This document shows, one piece after another, positions 6,013 to 13,545 of a DNA stretch of 43,346 nt (position 1 is the stretch's first letter; the number at the start of each line of letters is the position of its first letter). Position numbers and translations under genes: made by a program. Under the pieces are notes generated by a model that had not been told where the DNA came from, did not search any database, and saw nothing but the letters and a program-made list of their open reading frames with translations. This DNA comes from Clostridia bacterium. Lineage in GTDB: Bacteria; Bacillota; Clostridia; Peptostreptococcales; Acidaminobacteraceae. The stretch covers positions 1 through 43,346 of the forward strand of contig JAFGVN010000153.1 in NCBI GenBank assembly GCA_016937975.1. Reading direction: 5' to 3'.

Positions 6013-8649
6013 TTAGGATAGAATCTGATTTTCAATGATTTTCTTTAATGCAACCAACATATTTTCCAACGCTTCAATATCTTCTTTTTTTAATTGCTCA
6101 TCCCTTAAAACAGTTTCCATCTTTCGTATTTGCTCAGCAGCGTCAATAAATCTTAGATTAGCCGTAGAACCTAACATAGAATGTAGTTCATATTGGATTT
6201 CATCTGAACCACTCTCCAACAAATGATATAAGGTGTCAATTTTATTAAAGATCTCCAAGTAATAGTCTTCAATAATAGAGAGTAAATCCTTTGAATCTAT
6301 ATCTAACTCCTTTGCAACAGCAAAGACATCATAATCCGATTTTGAGAATTTTAATGCTTCATCTACAATTTCAGATGGTTTTAAATATTGATGCAAAACT
6401 TCCTTTAAAAGATTAATTTCTACAGGTTTTGAAAGATAGCCGTCGAAATCCTTTAAACGATCAGGGTCATCGGATAATCTTAATACATCTGCAGTCAATG
6501 CTATAATAGGAATATCCAAATCTTGCTTTATATTATAATTTCTAATATTTCTTGCAGCATCAAAGCCATCCATAACTGGCATATGCAAATCCATTAGAAT
6601 CAAATCAAACAATTCACTTTTGTAAAGTCTTAAGGCTTCTTCACCATGATTGGCATAAACAACCTTCAAGTTGAATTTGTCCAAAAGTACACCAATGAGA
6701 TGCTGATTGACTTGATTATCTTCAACGACAAGGATTCGTCCTTTGTAATCAGGTGTTTCTTGAATCACCGGACTTATTTGGGCGTCATAATAACGACTTA
6801 ACAATTTCATTATTTTTTTATTGTAAATAGGTTCATCAATGACATCTCTTATATAAACCCGTTCTTTCACCGTTAATAACGATATATCTCCAGCATAAAT
6901 AATAGGTACTTCAGGATAAACATGACTGATTATTTTTAACCTTTTGATAATATCATCATTATAAAAAACAAAAATTCCATTCAAATGATCATAAACTCTA
7001 TCTTCAAAATCTTCAATAACTTCTCCATAGGCGAGTAAATATTTTTTGATTTGTTCTCTAATGTTAGGAAATGTCGTTTCCTTACAACATAAACCAAACT
7101 TCATTTCCCATTGATTCTGCATTGAAGCAATTTCACTTGAATAATCAATTTCAAATGGAATATCAAATGCAAAGGAACTACCCACATCCAATGCACTTGT
7201 TAAGTGAATCTTCCCACCCATTGCTTCCACAATATGGGAAGAAATCACCAAGCCTAAACCTGTGCCACCATATTTTCGTGTCGTACCCAATTCAGCTTGC
7301 TCAAATGGTTCAAAGATTCTCCCCTGATCTTCAGGGGATATACCTATGCCATTGTCATTGACGATAAATCGAAGAGTAGTGCTTTCCTCTTCATGGCTTT
7401 TTACGATGGTTATCAGTGAAACGGTTCCTTTCTGATTGGTAAATTTGATACCATTACTAATCAGATTTATTAGAACTTGTTTCAGACGATTGGGATCACC
7501 GTATAAAAACATTGGCATATTGGTATCTGGTTGATATGCCAATTTTATTTTTTTCTCTTGGGCATTTAGGGAATACAGCTCAATAACTTCTTCCAACAAA
7601 TCATGTATATTGAAGCTGATATGTTCTAAAACTAAGTTTTGCGATTCAATTTTTGAAAAATCAAGCACATCATTTACAATATTTAATAGTGACTTCCCAC
7701 TTCTTGTAATGATCTGAATAAATTCCTTTTCCTTCTCTGGTAATGCAGTTGACCCTTCTAAAATCTCAGAAAATCCCAAAATAGCATTTAAAGGTGTTCT
7801 AATTTCATGACTCATACTTGTAACAAACAACGTCTTTGCAATACTCGCTTGCTCTGCCTTAAAGGCATAATCAGATAATTTATGATTAATTTTAACGATT
7901 TTCTTACCAAAGAAATAACCAAACACTAAAATAACAATAAAAATCATAATACTTACGGCTAATTCCAATTTTTTGTTTAAAGCTTTCTTAGCAAGCATAT
8001 CGTCTTTATATGCTTCCGATTCTATTTTACTTTCATAAATAATTCTCGATGCATTCTCTTTCATTCTTATAAAATGTGGTGGCATATATTTCATAAACTG
8101 ATTTAAAGAATCTTCCACTTCACTTAATTGCTCCTCAGGACCTTGTGAAAGAACTTCTTCATAAAGTGACAATAGACTTAAGAGTTCATCTATTTTCTCA
8201 ATAGTCAAATCCAATTTCGGATTTAAATCAATGGCAACAATGGAAAAATCCCTATGGTCTGTGGGCATATAGCTGACAATTTCTTCATATTTATCTTTGC
8301 CCGCTAAATTTAATTCTATGTGATGGACAATCTCCCCACCTTCAACTAAAACTACAAAAGCTTCCTTTAAGTGCTTTATTTCTAACAGGATGTTTTCTTT
8401 TGTAATCTCACCAAAGGCTACATTTTTTCCTAAAGCAATTTCATAAAACTGAGTTTCAATCACTTGAAGGTGATTTAAAATATTCTGTCCGATTGAGATT
8501 TCAATGTCTTGATTGTCTAGTTTAAAATCAATGTTTGCCTCAAATTTCAAGAAGGAATTATGAATCACAAGCATTAAAATAAAACCTCCAAAAATTACAG
8601 CCATCAAAACAATTAAATTTTTAACACCCAGCCTTAATTCTGCATTCAT
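6013..8649 (-). CDS. Membrane hybrid histidine kinase (sensor-HisKA-HATPase-pseudoREC-REC-Hpt)
   Basis: An 878-residue hybrid kinase. Helix 1 is at about 11-30, an extracytoplasmic helical sensor region at 31-228, helix 2 at 229-248. HisKA has H281 in SHEIRTPLN. The HATPase domain has the N box near 395-400, D-N-G-I-G (432-436) and G-G-T-G-L-G-L (461-467). Residues about 515-622 look like a receiver that lost its acidic pocket (pseudo-REC). A full receiver (638-756) has phospho-acceptor D687 and K741. A C-terminal Hpt domain carries H823 in E-L-H-S-M-L-G-S-T. Thus the whole phosphorelay is in one chain. It starts in an ATGA overlap with the binding-lipoprotein gene, and the HD-GYP response regulator two genes upstream is the natural phosphate acceptor. 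Confidence 0.9.
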   Translation of the reverse strand: MNAELRLGVKNLIVLMAVIFGGFILMLVIHNSFLKFEANIDFKLDNQDIEISIGQNILNHLQVIETQFYEIALGKNVAFGEITKENILLEIKHLKEAFVVLVEGGEIVHHIELNLAGKDKYEEIVSYMPTDHRDFSIVAIDLNPKLDLTIEKIDELLSLLSLYEEVLSQGPEEQLSEVEDSLNQFMKYMPPHFIRMKENASRIIYESKIESEAYKDDMLAKKALNKKLELAVSIMIFIVILVFGYFFGKKIVKINHKLSDYAFKAEQASIAKTLFVTSMSHEIRTPLNAILGFSEILEGSTALPEKEKEFIQIITRSGKSLLNIVNDVLDFSKIESQNLVLEHISFNIHDLLEEVIELYSLNAQEKKIKLAYQPDTNMPMFLYGDPNRLKQVLINLISNGIKFTNQKGTVSLITIVKSHEEESTTLRFIVNDNGIGISPEDQGRIFEPFEQAELGTTRKYGGTGLGLVISSHIVEAMGGKIHLTSALDVGSSFAFDIPFEIDYSSEIASMQNQWEMKFGLCCKETTFPNIREQIKKYLLAYGEVIEDFEDRVYDHLNGIFVFYNDDIIKRLKIISHVYPEVPIIYAGDISLLTVKERVYIRDVIDEPIYNKKIMKLLSRYYDAQISPVIQETPDYKGRILVVEDNQVNQHLIGVLLDKFNLKVVYANHGEEALRLYKSELFDLILMDLHMPVMDGFDAARNIRNYNIKQDLDIPIIALTADVLRLSDDPDRLKDFDGYLSKPVEINLLKEVLHQYLKPSEIVDEALKFSKSDYDVFAVAKELDIDSKDLLSIIEDYYLEIFNKIDTLYHLLESGSDEIQYELHSMLGSTANLRFIDAAEQIRKMETVLRDEQLKKEDIEALENMLVALKKIIENQILS

Positions 8650-9449
8650 TTAAATTCTACCTTATCCATGATTTCCAAATCTTCATCATCTATAAAACCG
8701 TATTTTTTAAAAACAGATTTACCATGTTCTGAGGATGCATATGCCATAAATTCCAGTGTTAAGTCCGGATAGCGGGAGGTTTTTATCAAATTCATAATCA
8801 GCATCTTCTTTTCTGCATAGATTTCATCAATGAGAATTGCATCCACTAAATCAACATTGTCCTCCCAAACAGTTGTAGCAAACCAATTGATACATAGTTC
8901 CGCGTCACCATCAACGATGGCATCCGTTAAGTTTCTAGAATCCGTGGTTAAATAGATTGCATTGTCAAAAACATCTTCGTAATTACCATAAGCATCTAGT
9001 ATTTTTTTTGTTTCACTTCCTATACTGCCACTGTCAGGATTACATATGACTACCTTGATGTTTTTGTCAGCCAGTTGGGACAGATCATTTGAAAATCCCA
9101 GCGGATTACCTTCTTTCACAACCAATGAAGCTTTATTGTAACCTACTAAAACGGCATCTAAAAGCAAGCCATCCTCTAAATTATTTAAACGGTAGGAATA
9201 GGAACCTGGCATATATAAATCTCCCTCCTCACTCGTTTTTAAACTATCATACAAATCCTGAGAACCCCCTTGTACAATACGTATGATACAATCATGTTCG
9301 GCTTCAAAAGTTTCTTTCAATTCCATTACAGGCTTAACCATGGTAATTCCAATATAGAAGAGTAACTCAGGTTTTTCAGTCTCCTTATGACATCCTGGAA
9401 CACTTATCACAAGGGTAAACATCAGAACAAGTAAAACCAGTTTTCTCAT
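8646..9449 (-). CDS. ModA-like periplasmic-binding-fold lipoprotein, probable co-sensor
   Basis: A 267-residue lipoprotein. The signal peptide ends in lipobox VPGC with Cys20. The mature part looks like a type-2 periplasmic binding protein of the molybdate/tungstate/sulfate group (ModA-like): F-Y-x-G at the start, G-G-S-Q-D-L-Y-D-S-L, a middle N-P-D-S-G-S-I-G segment, and a C-terminal A-S-S-E-H-G-K-S-V-F-K-K-Y-G-F, where ModA proteins carry a similar S.eGq.il.kyGF. No permease or ATPase gene is nearby. Instead it overlaps by ATGA both the HD-GYP regulator upstream and the hybrid kinase downstream. It therefore most likely presents a ligand, perhaps an oxyanion, to the kinase sensor region instead of to a transporter (inference). 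Confidence 0.85.
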   Translation of the reverse strand: MRKLVLLVLMFTLVISVPGCHKETEKPELLFYIGITMVKPVMELKETFEAEHDCIIRIVQGGSQDLYDSLKTSEEGDLYMPGSYSYRLNNLEDGLLLDAVLVGYNKASLVVKEGNPLGFSNDLSQLADKNIKVVICNPDSGSIGSETKKILDAYGNYEDVFDNAIYLTTDSRNLTDAIVDGDAELCINWFATTVWEDNVDLVDAILIDEIYAEKKMLIMNLIKTSRYPDLTLEFMAYASSEHGKSVFKKYGFIDDEDLEIMDKVEFK

Positions 9450-10504
9450 AAAATCTCCTCCTGATATCTCAAATAGATTTCCTTAATCCGTGTTTTCTCT
9501 TTTAAGAAACATGCTACACATTTAGGATCAAAGTGAAGTCCACTCTCTTTTATTATATATTCAAAGGCTTCTTCAAAAGACCATGGTGCTTTGTAAGGTC
9601 TTCTTGAAGTCAAGGCATCAAAAACATCTGCAATGGCAACGATTCTTCCAAACAAAGGAATTCGTTCTTGACTCAATCCTCTCGGATAACCTGTTCCATC
9701 ATAGCGTTCATGATGACTATACGAAATAATACTACCCGCATGTAAATAAGGGCTCTTTGAATCCTTCAACAACTCATATCCAATGACAGTGTGTTCCCGC
9801 ATTGTATCCATACATTCCTTTTTTAATTCACTTTCCTTTAGTAGAATTTTATCTGGAATACCAACTTTTCCTATATCATGAAACATGGAACCATAAAATA
9901 AAATGTCTTGGGTACTTTCATTCATTTGACAAGCTGAACCAATAATTTTACTATAGTGCGCAACTCGAGTGACATGGGCATTGGTCTCAGGATCTCGATA
10001 TTCAGCCAAATGACTTAAGAGCATTAAACTTTCCATTTCTTGCTCTTTAAGGGTCATGATGGCTTTATCCACTTCAACACTTAGAAGCTTCGCTTTATCT
10101 TCTAAAAGCAATATGGATTTTTTTAACATAAGCAGATTATAAATCCTAGCTTGAAATATGGCCCCATTCAAAGGTTTTGTGAGGAAATCCGTTGCACCTA
10201 CTTGTAATGCTCTTAATTGAAGGGTTTCATCATTGCCTGCAGCGGTTACCATAACAACTGGCGTATTTAAGTCTGTAACTCTAAACTGTTTAATAAACTC
10301 AATACCATCCATTTCCCTCATCATATAATCTACAATAATTAAATCATACTGACAGGACTTCAGTTTTTCTACAGCATTGATAGGATTTTCAAAGCTGTCT
10401 ATTTCCAGATGAAGTTTCTTTGCATAAACTTCAATCATTAATAAATTATTTTTATTGTCATCTATAGACATAATCTTCATGCCTTCAATATTCAGTCGAT
10501 CCAC
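9446..10504 (-). CDS. REC-HD-GYP response regulator, c-di-GMP phosphodiesterase (RpfG type)
   Basis: About 352 residues. The receiver domain is at 8-125 (D-D acid pair, phospho-acceptor D59 in I-I-V-D-Y-M-M, K110 in L-T-K-P). A helical linker follows at 126-165, then an HD-GYP domain with metal-binding HD at 209-210 and the signature HHERYDGTGYP at 264-274. HD-GYP enzymes hydrolyse c-di-GMP. All motif residues are present, so it should be active. The start is uncertain: GTG 10504 follows AGGAG with long spacing, ATG 10480 would also spare the receiver, and the extension to 10546 runs into a likely promoter. First gene of the kinase/lipoprotein operon, coupled by ATGA overlap. Confidence 0.9.
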   Translation of the reverse strand: MDRLNIEGMKIMSIDDNKNNLLMIEVYAKKLHLEIDSFENPINAVEKLKSCQYDLIIVDYMMREMDGIEFIKQFRVTDLNTPVVMVTAAGNDETLQLRALQVGATDFLTKPLNGAIFQARIYNLLMLKKSILLLEDKAKLLSVEVDKAIMTLKEQEMESLMLLSHLAEYRDPETNAHVTRVAHYSKIIGSACQMNESTQDILFYGSMFHDIGKVGIPDKILLKESELKKECMDTMREHTVIGYELLKDSKSPYLHAGSIISYSHHERYDGTGYPRGLSQERIPLFGRIVAIADVFDALTSRRPYKAPWSFEEAFEYIIKESGLHFDPKCVACFLKEKTRIKEIYLRYQEEIL

Positions 10505-10529
10505 AAATATCACCACTCCTGTTGAGCAA

Positions 10530-10535
10530 ATTATA
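10530..10535 (-). promoter_or_regulatory. Likely -10 element of the HD-GYP/ModA-like/kinase operon
   Basis: On the minus strand a perfect TATAAT lies 25-30 bases before the GTG start at 10504. The -35 region is poor, so the promoter may need an activator. This position argues against the longer N-terminal extension of the regulator. Confidence 0.4.
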
Positions 10536-10661
10536 CCCATCATCAAATAAACTATTCTTATAGAATAAAATTATTATCATCTGGTAAAAACCCTTGACTA
10601 TTATGCTCAGATGAATTATTTTAACTAATAGGCATATGCTTAAAACAAAATTGGAGGTCAC

Positions 10662-11018
10662 ATGAAAATAGCTTTACCATCTAGAGAAAATCGTATTGAT
10701 GATCATTTCGGACATTGTGAATTTTTCACAGTTTATACGATTAATGAAGAAACAAAAGAAATCCTTGACGAGCAAGTTGTTGCTTCACCAAATGGTTGTG
10801 GTTGCAAGTCAAATATTGCAACAACATTATCAGATATGGGTGTTACATTAATGTTAGCAGGCAACATGGGAACAGGTGCAGTTAATAAATTATCTGCAGC
10901 AGGAATCGAAGTTGTCAGAGGATGTTCTGGAGAGATCAAAGAAAACGCTGTGAAGTACATGAACGGTGAATTGACTGATTCATTAATCAGTTGCACAACA
11001 CATGATTGTCATGAATAA
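10662..11018 (+). CDS. NifB/NifX-family dinitrogenase iron-molybdenum cofactor biosynthesis protein
   Basis: A 118-residue protein of the NifX/NafY/NifB C-terminal family (COG1433). It starts with the typical M-K-I-A-L-P-S...I-D-D-H-F-G-H-C-E-F-F. G-N-M-G-T-G-A and I-E-V-V-R-G-C-S-G-E follow. Family members bind Fe-S or Fe-Mo precursor clusters; many anaerobes carry stand-alone copies without nitrogenase, and no nif genes are visible here. It is rich in Cys and His (NGCGC at about 44-48 and a C-terminal C-T-T-H-D-C-H tail), an extended metal-binding end. GGAGG precedes the ATG. Divergent from the ModA-like sensor operon, so a shared metal or oxyanion theme is possible but unproven. Confidence 0.88.
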   Translation: MKIALPSRENRIDDHFGHCEFFTVYTINEETKEILDEQVVASPNGCGCKSNIATTLSDMGVTLMLAGNMGTGAVNKLSAAGIEVVRGCSGEIKENAVKYMNGELTDSLISCTTHDCHE

Positions 11019-11020
11019 AG

Positions 11021-11046
11021 AAAAAGTGGCTCAGCCACTTTTTTAC
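11021..11046 (+). terminator. Terminator after the NifX-family gene
   Basis: AAAGTGGC and GCCACTTT form a stem with loop TCA, followed by a T-run. Confidence 0.85.
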
Positions 11047-11110
11047 TTTTCTTGAACATGCATTATCTCGTTTACTGAATTCGGTTAAAACCAAACAGTA
11101 ACATGCTGAT

Positions 11111-11500
11111 CTATTTTAGCCACCTAATCATATTTTTGAGTCCTTTATTCACACCAAATTCCAAATCAATACTGCCGCGCATTAAGTAGGCAACTGTATT
11201 GTAGACTACGTTCAACCCTAAACCTAAAGAACCTTTATTTCTACTATTGGCATAAAATGGTACAAAAAGCCTTTTGGCTTCATTTTCATCTATGCCTTTT
11301 CCATAATCTGCAAAAGTTAAAACAACGATGTCATCTTCCAAAGAAACTCTAATTTCAATAATTTTTTCACCATCATTCTCATAAACCTCAAGTTCAAAAG
11401 GTGAATTTTTCCCAGGAATCATATCAATTTGCTGATTTATTTGCTTTTCAGCTTCTATTTTCCACTGCTTTTGAACATGATAAATTAAAAAGCTGTAATC
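11111..11500 (-). pseudogene. Histidine kinase C-terminal remnant (HATPase domain)
   Basis: The open frame encodes only the last part of a Bergerat ATPase domain: D-Y-G-K-G-I-D, a lid region L-F-V-P-F-Y-A-N-S-R-N-K-G, then S-L-G-L-G-L-N-V-V-Y-N. The frame is open upstream to a stop at 11501-11503. The N box, dimerisation domain and sensor are missing, and no ribosome binding site precedes the internal ATG at 11422. It is therefore best read as a decayed kinase gene. A working mini-ATPase is unlikely because the magnesium-binding asparagine is absent. The 11501-11730 stretch beyond it is AT-rich and I see no gene there. Confidence 0.7.
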
Positions 11501-11733
11501 TTAGAAATTGACAACAAGACTCTACCAATCTACAATAGACTAATTTGATTTTTAATACTCTTAAATTGGATGAGTTGCATTCAAATTCCATTTTCTAATA
11601 TCCTCATATTTGCCCATATCAGTCCAACTTATGCAAGAGTTTAAGGTCCTTCATCTTATACTCATCCGCTCTATTTCAAAGGACAAAAGTCCTTATTTGA
11701 GTCATTTCTATACAATCATTACAAAAGTCATGA

Positions 11734-11739
11734 TATAAT
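11734..11739 (+). promoter_or_regulatory. Extended -10 promoter of the riboswitch transcript
   Basis: TGATATAAT is an extended -10 element (TGn plus consensus hexamer), placed so that transcription would start right at the beginning of the c-di-GMP aptamer. The -35 match is weak, as is usual with an extended -10. Confidence 0.6.
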
Positions 11740-11742
11740 GAG

Positions 11743-11826
11743 TTTACGAAAAGGCAAACCAGTTGAAAGATTGGGACGCAAAACTACAGGGCCTACAATT
11801 TGTTGGCAGCCAGTCGTCGAAGCATA
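11743..11826 (+). promoter_or_regulatory. c-di-GMP-I (GEMM-I) riboswitch aptamer
   Basis: The segment carries the GEMM-I core in order: GGCAAACC (11753-11760), a short stem with GAAA tetraloop (11765-11768), GGGACGCAAA (11773-11782), GGGCCTA (11789-11795; tetraloop receptor side), then GGCAGCCAGTCGTCGA (11805-11820). ACGA (11746-11749) can pair with TCGT to close P1. The usual GCC after GCAAA is ACT here, a modest deviation. It binds the second messenger c-di-GMP and is followed by an intrinsic terminator, so it controls transcription of the glycosidase gene 50 bases on. AAGGCAA (11751-11757) is complementary to TTGCCTT (11831-11837) in the terminator 5' arm. This suggests a ligand-off arrangement (inference). 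Confidence 0.88.
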
Positions 11827-11833
11827 ACCCTTG

Positions 11834-11861
11834 CCTTCTGCTTTTTTGTAGAAGGTTTTTT
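11834..11861 (+). terminator. Riboswitch expression-platform terminator
   Basis: CCTTCT (11834-11839) pairs with AGAAGG (11850-11855), followed by TTTTTT. The 5' arm overlaps TTGCCTT, which can pair alternatively with the aptamer strand AAGGCAA. Confidence 0.8.
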
Positions 11862-11892
11862 ATTTTAGAGGATTATAAATTGGAGTGATTTT

Positions 11893-13473
11893 ATGAAACG
11901 TCATTTAGTAACATGGACATTAATTATAGTGCTTGTTTTAAGTCAATTTACTTATGCTGGCAACTCAGCAGTTACAGTTAAAATTGCAGATTATCCCGTT
12001 TATGTAAATGGGATTCTAATCGATACTGAAGCAAGTCAATATCCTGTTTTGGAATATAAGAACATCACCTATTTTCCTATGACTTATGATTATTTAAAAG
12101 GTATTGGTTTAACCCTCCAGTTTTCAAAAACGGGTTTGCAAATCAATAAAGTCAATTCAGTAGGCGCTTTTGAACAATCTTTTTTAGGATCAAAAAATAT
12201 ATTGGGTAGTCAAAAGAAAGCTTATATTGCTTCCTTTAACATCTATGTCAATGGTCAAAAAATAGAAAACAAATCAGAACCTTATCCAATATTAGTGTAC
12301 AATAATATCACATATTTCCCTATGACATGGCGGTTTACAGTGGATGAATTCCAATGGCAAACGCAATGGTCAAAAGAGAAAGGCTTATCGATTACGGTTC
12401 ATTCTCAAACACCAGAAAAAATAGCTTTAGAAAATATACCTGCAGAGCAAGAAGAACAAAAAGAAAGTATTCTTGATATCAGTCAAGCATTAGTGCTTAA
12501 TAATAAGAATTTTAGTATCAAAGGTTACAAAGTAGATTTAAAAGATGAATCCCTATCTCTTAAAACAGCCATAGCATCTGGTGGTATCGGTTCAACTGAG
12601 AGCCTTGAAAATATGGCGAAAAGCAATCATGCTCTCCTCGCTTTTAATGGTAGTTATTTCAATGCTTATGTTAAAGATGATGGACCAATGGATCCTTATG
12701 GCATTCTTATCGTAGATGGCCAAATGGTTCATAATGGTAATGATCGCGCAACATTTGGTATCAAAGACAATAAAGTTGATATCGATCGTATGGATGTGTT
12801 AATTAAAGGTAATAATTATAACAATGAAAAAGCACTCCCATGGTATGGTTATGGGTTTAATCACACCAATGTCGCAGATGGTGTGAGTCTTACAATTTAC
12901 AACCCTTATCGTGGTGAAGAAACCAAGTCTTTGTATGGAACAAACTATATCGTAGAGGATCATGTCATCACCGGTATTGTCAAAAATCAATCTGTTTCCA
13001 TTCCAGAGAACAGCTATGTAATTAACCTTAACGGACAACTAGGTGCAACAAAAACTCAAGTTTATGATTATTTCCAAATCGGATATAAAGTTGATTACAA
13101 TGCAACGTTAATACCTGAAAACAGTTCCAATAGCGTTTATTGGAATGCTGTAGATTATGCCGTAGGTGCAGGTCCAGCATTAATCATCAATGGTAAGACA
13201 AATATTAATTTTGAATCCGAGCACTTTACAGAAGCAAAAATCTTAAACAATACTGCTCAAAGAACTGCAATTGGTTACACAGAAGCTCAAGAACTTATTG
13301 TCATTACAACTCAGGCAACCATTGAAGAATTAGCAGAGATAATGCTTTCACTTGGGTGTTATGAAGCAATGAATCTAGATGGTGGTGCATCTAGTGGTTT
13401 ATGGTACAATGGCAGTTATATTACTGAACCCGGTCGTGATCTCAGTAATATGGTTTATCTAACAAACAAATAA
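11893..13473 (+). CDS. Secreted phosphodiester glycosidase family protein (NAGPA-like)
   Basis: A 526-residue exported protein. The signal peptide ends near residue 22. Two repeats of the copper-amine-oxidase-N-like stalk follow (about 28-95 and 110-170; both contain V-N-G, Y-P and N-I-T-Y-F-P-M-T). These modules are common in clostridial envelope proteins. The C-terminal half (about 215-526) is a phosphodiester glycosidase domain related to N-acetylglucosamine-1-phosphodiester alpha-N-acetylglucosaminidase: F-N-G-S-Y-F near 252-257, D-P-Y-G-I-L, and the late A-M-N-L-D-G-G-A-S-S-G-L motif. It probably acts on cell-wall or exopolysaccharide phosphodiester links. The c-di-GMP-I riboswitch and terminator upstream place it under c-di-GMP control, consistent with a surface or biofilm role. 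Confidence 0.88.
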   Translation: MKRHLVTWTLIIVLVLSQFTYAGNSAVTVKIADYPVYVNGILIDTEASQYPVLEYKNITYFPMTYDYLKGIGLTLQFSKTGLQINKVNSVGAFEQSFLGSKNILGSQKKAYIASFNIYVNGQKIENKSEPYPILVYNNITYFPMTWRFTVDEFQWQTQWSKEKGLSITVHSQTPEKIALENIPAEQEEQKESILDISQALVLNNKNFSIKGYKVDLKDESLSLKTAIASGGIGSTESLENMAKSNHALLAFNGSYFNAYVKDDGPMDPYGILIVDGQMVHNGNDRATFGIKDNKVDIDRMDVLIKGNNYNNEKALPWYGYGFNHTNVADGVSLTIYNPYRGEETKSLYGTNYIVEDHVITGIVKNQSVSIPENSYVINLNGQLGATKTQVYDYFQIGYKVDYNATLIPENSSNSVYWNAVDYAVGAGPALIINGKTNINFESEHFTEAKILNNTAQRTAIGYTEAQELIVITTQATIEELAEIMLSLGCYEAMNLDGGASSGLWYNGSYITEPGRDLSNMVYLTNK

Positions 13474-13476
13474 GTA

Positions 13477-13506
13477 AGAAGTTTCTTTTTAGAAACTTCT
13501 TTTTTC
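13477..13506 (+). terminator. Terminator of the glycosidase gene
   Basis: AGAAGTTTCT and AGAAACTTCT form a perfect 10-bp stem with loop TTTT, then TTTTTC. Confidence 0.9.
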
Positions 13507-13510
13507 TTGA

Positions 13511-13539
13511 AAAAAATACCGGTTCCCATGAACCGGTAT
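13511..13539 (-). terminator. Terminator of the Ig-like secreted protein gene
   Basis: ATACCGGTTC and GAACCGGTAT (13516-13539) form a 10-bp stem around CCAT. The A-run at 13511-13516 gives the U-tract on the minus strand. Confidence 0.9.
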
Positions 13540-13545
13540 GTATTG

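Noticed and set aside
10662-11018. Evidence for nitrogen fixation
   Set aside because: Stand-alone NifX-family proteins are common in anaerobes without nitrogenase, and no other nif gene is in the window.
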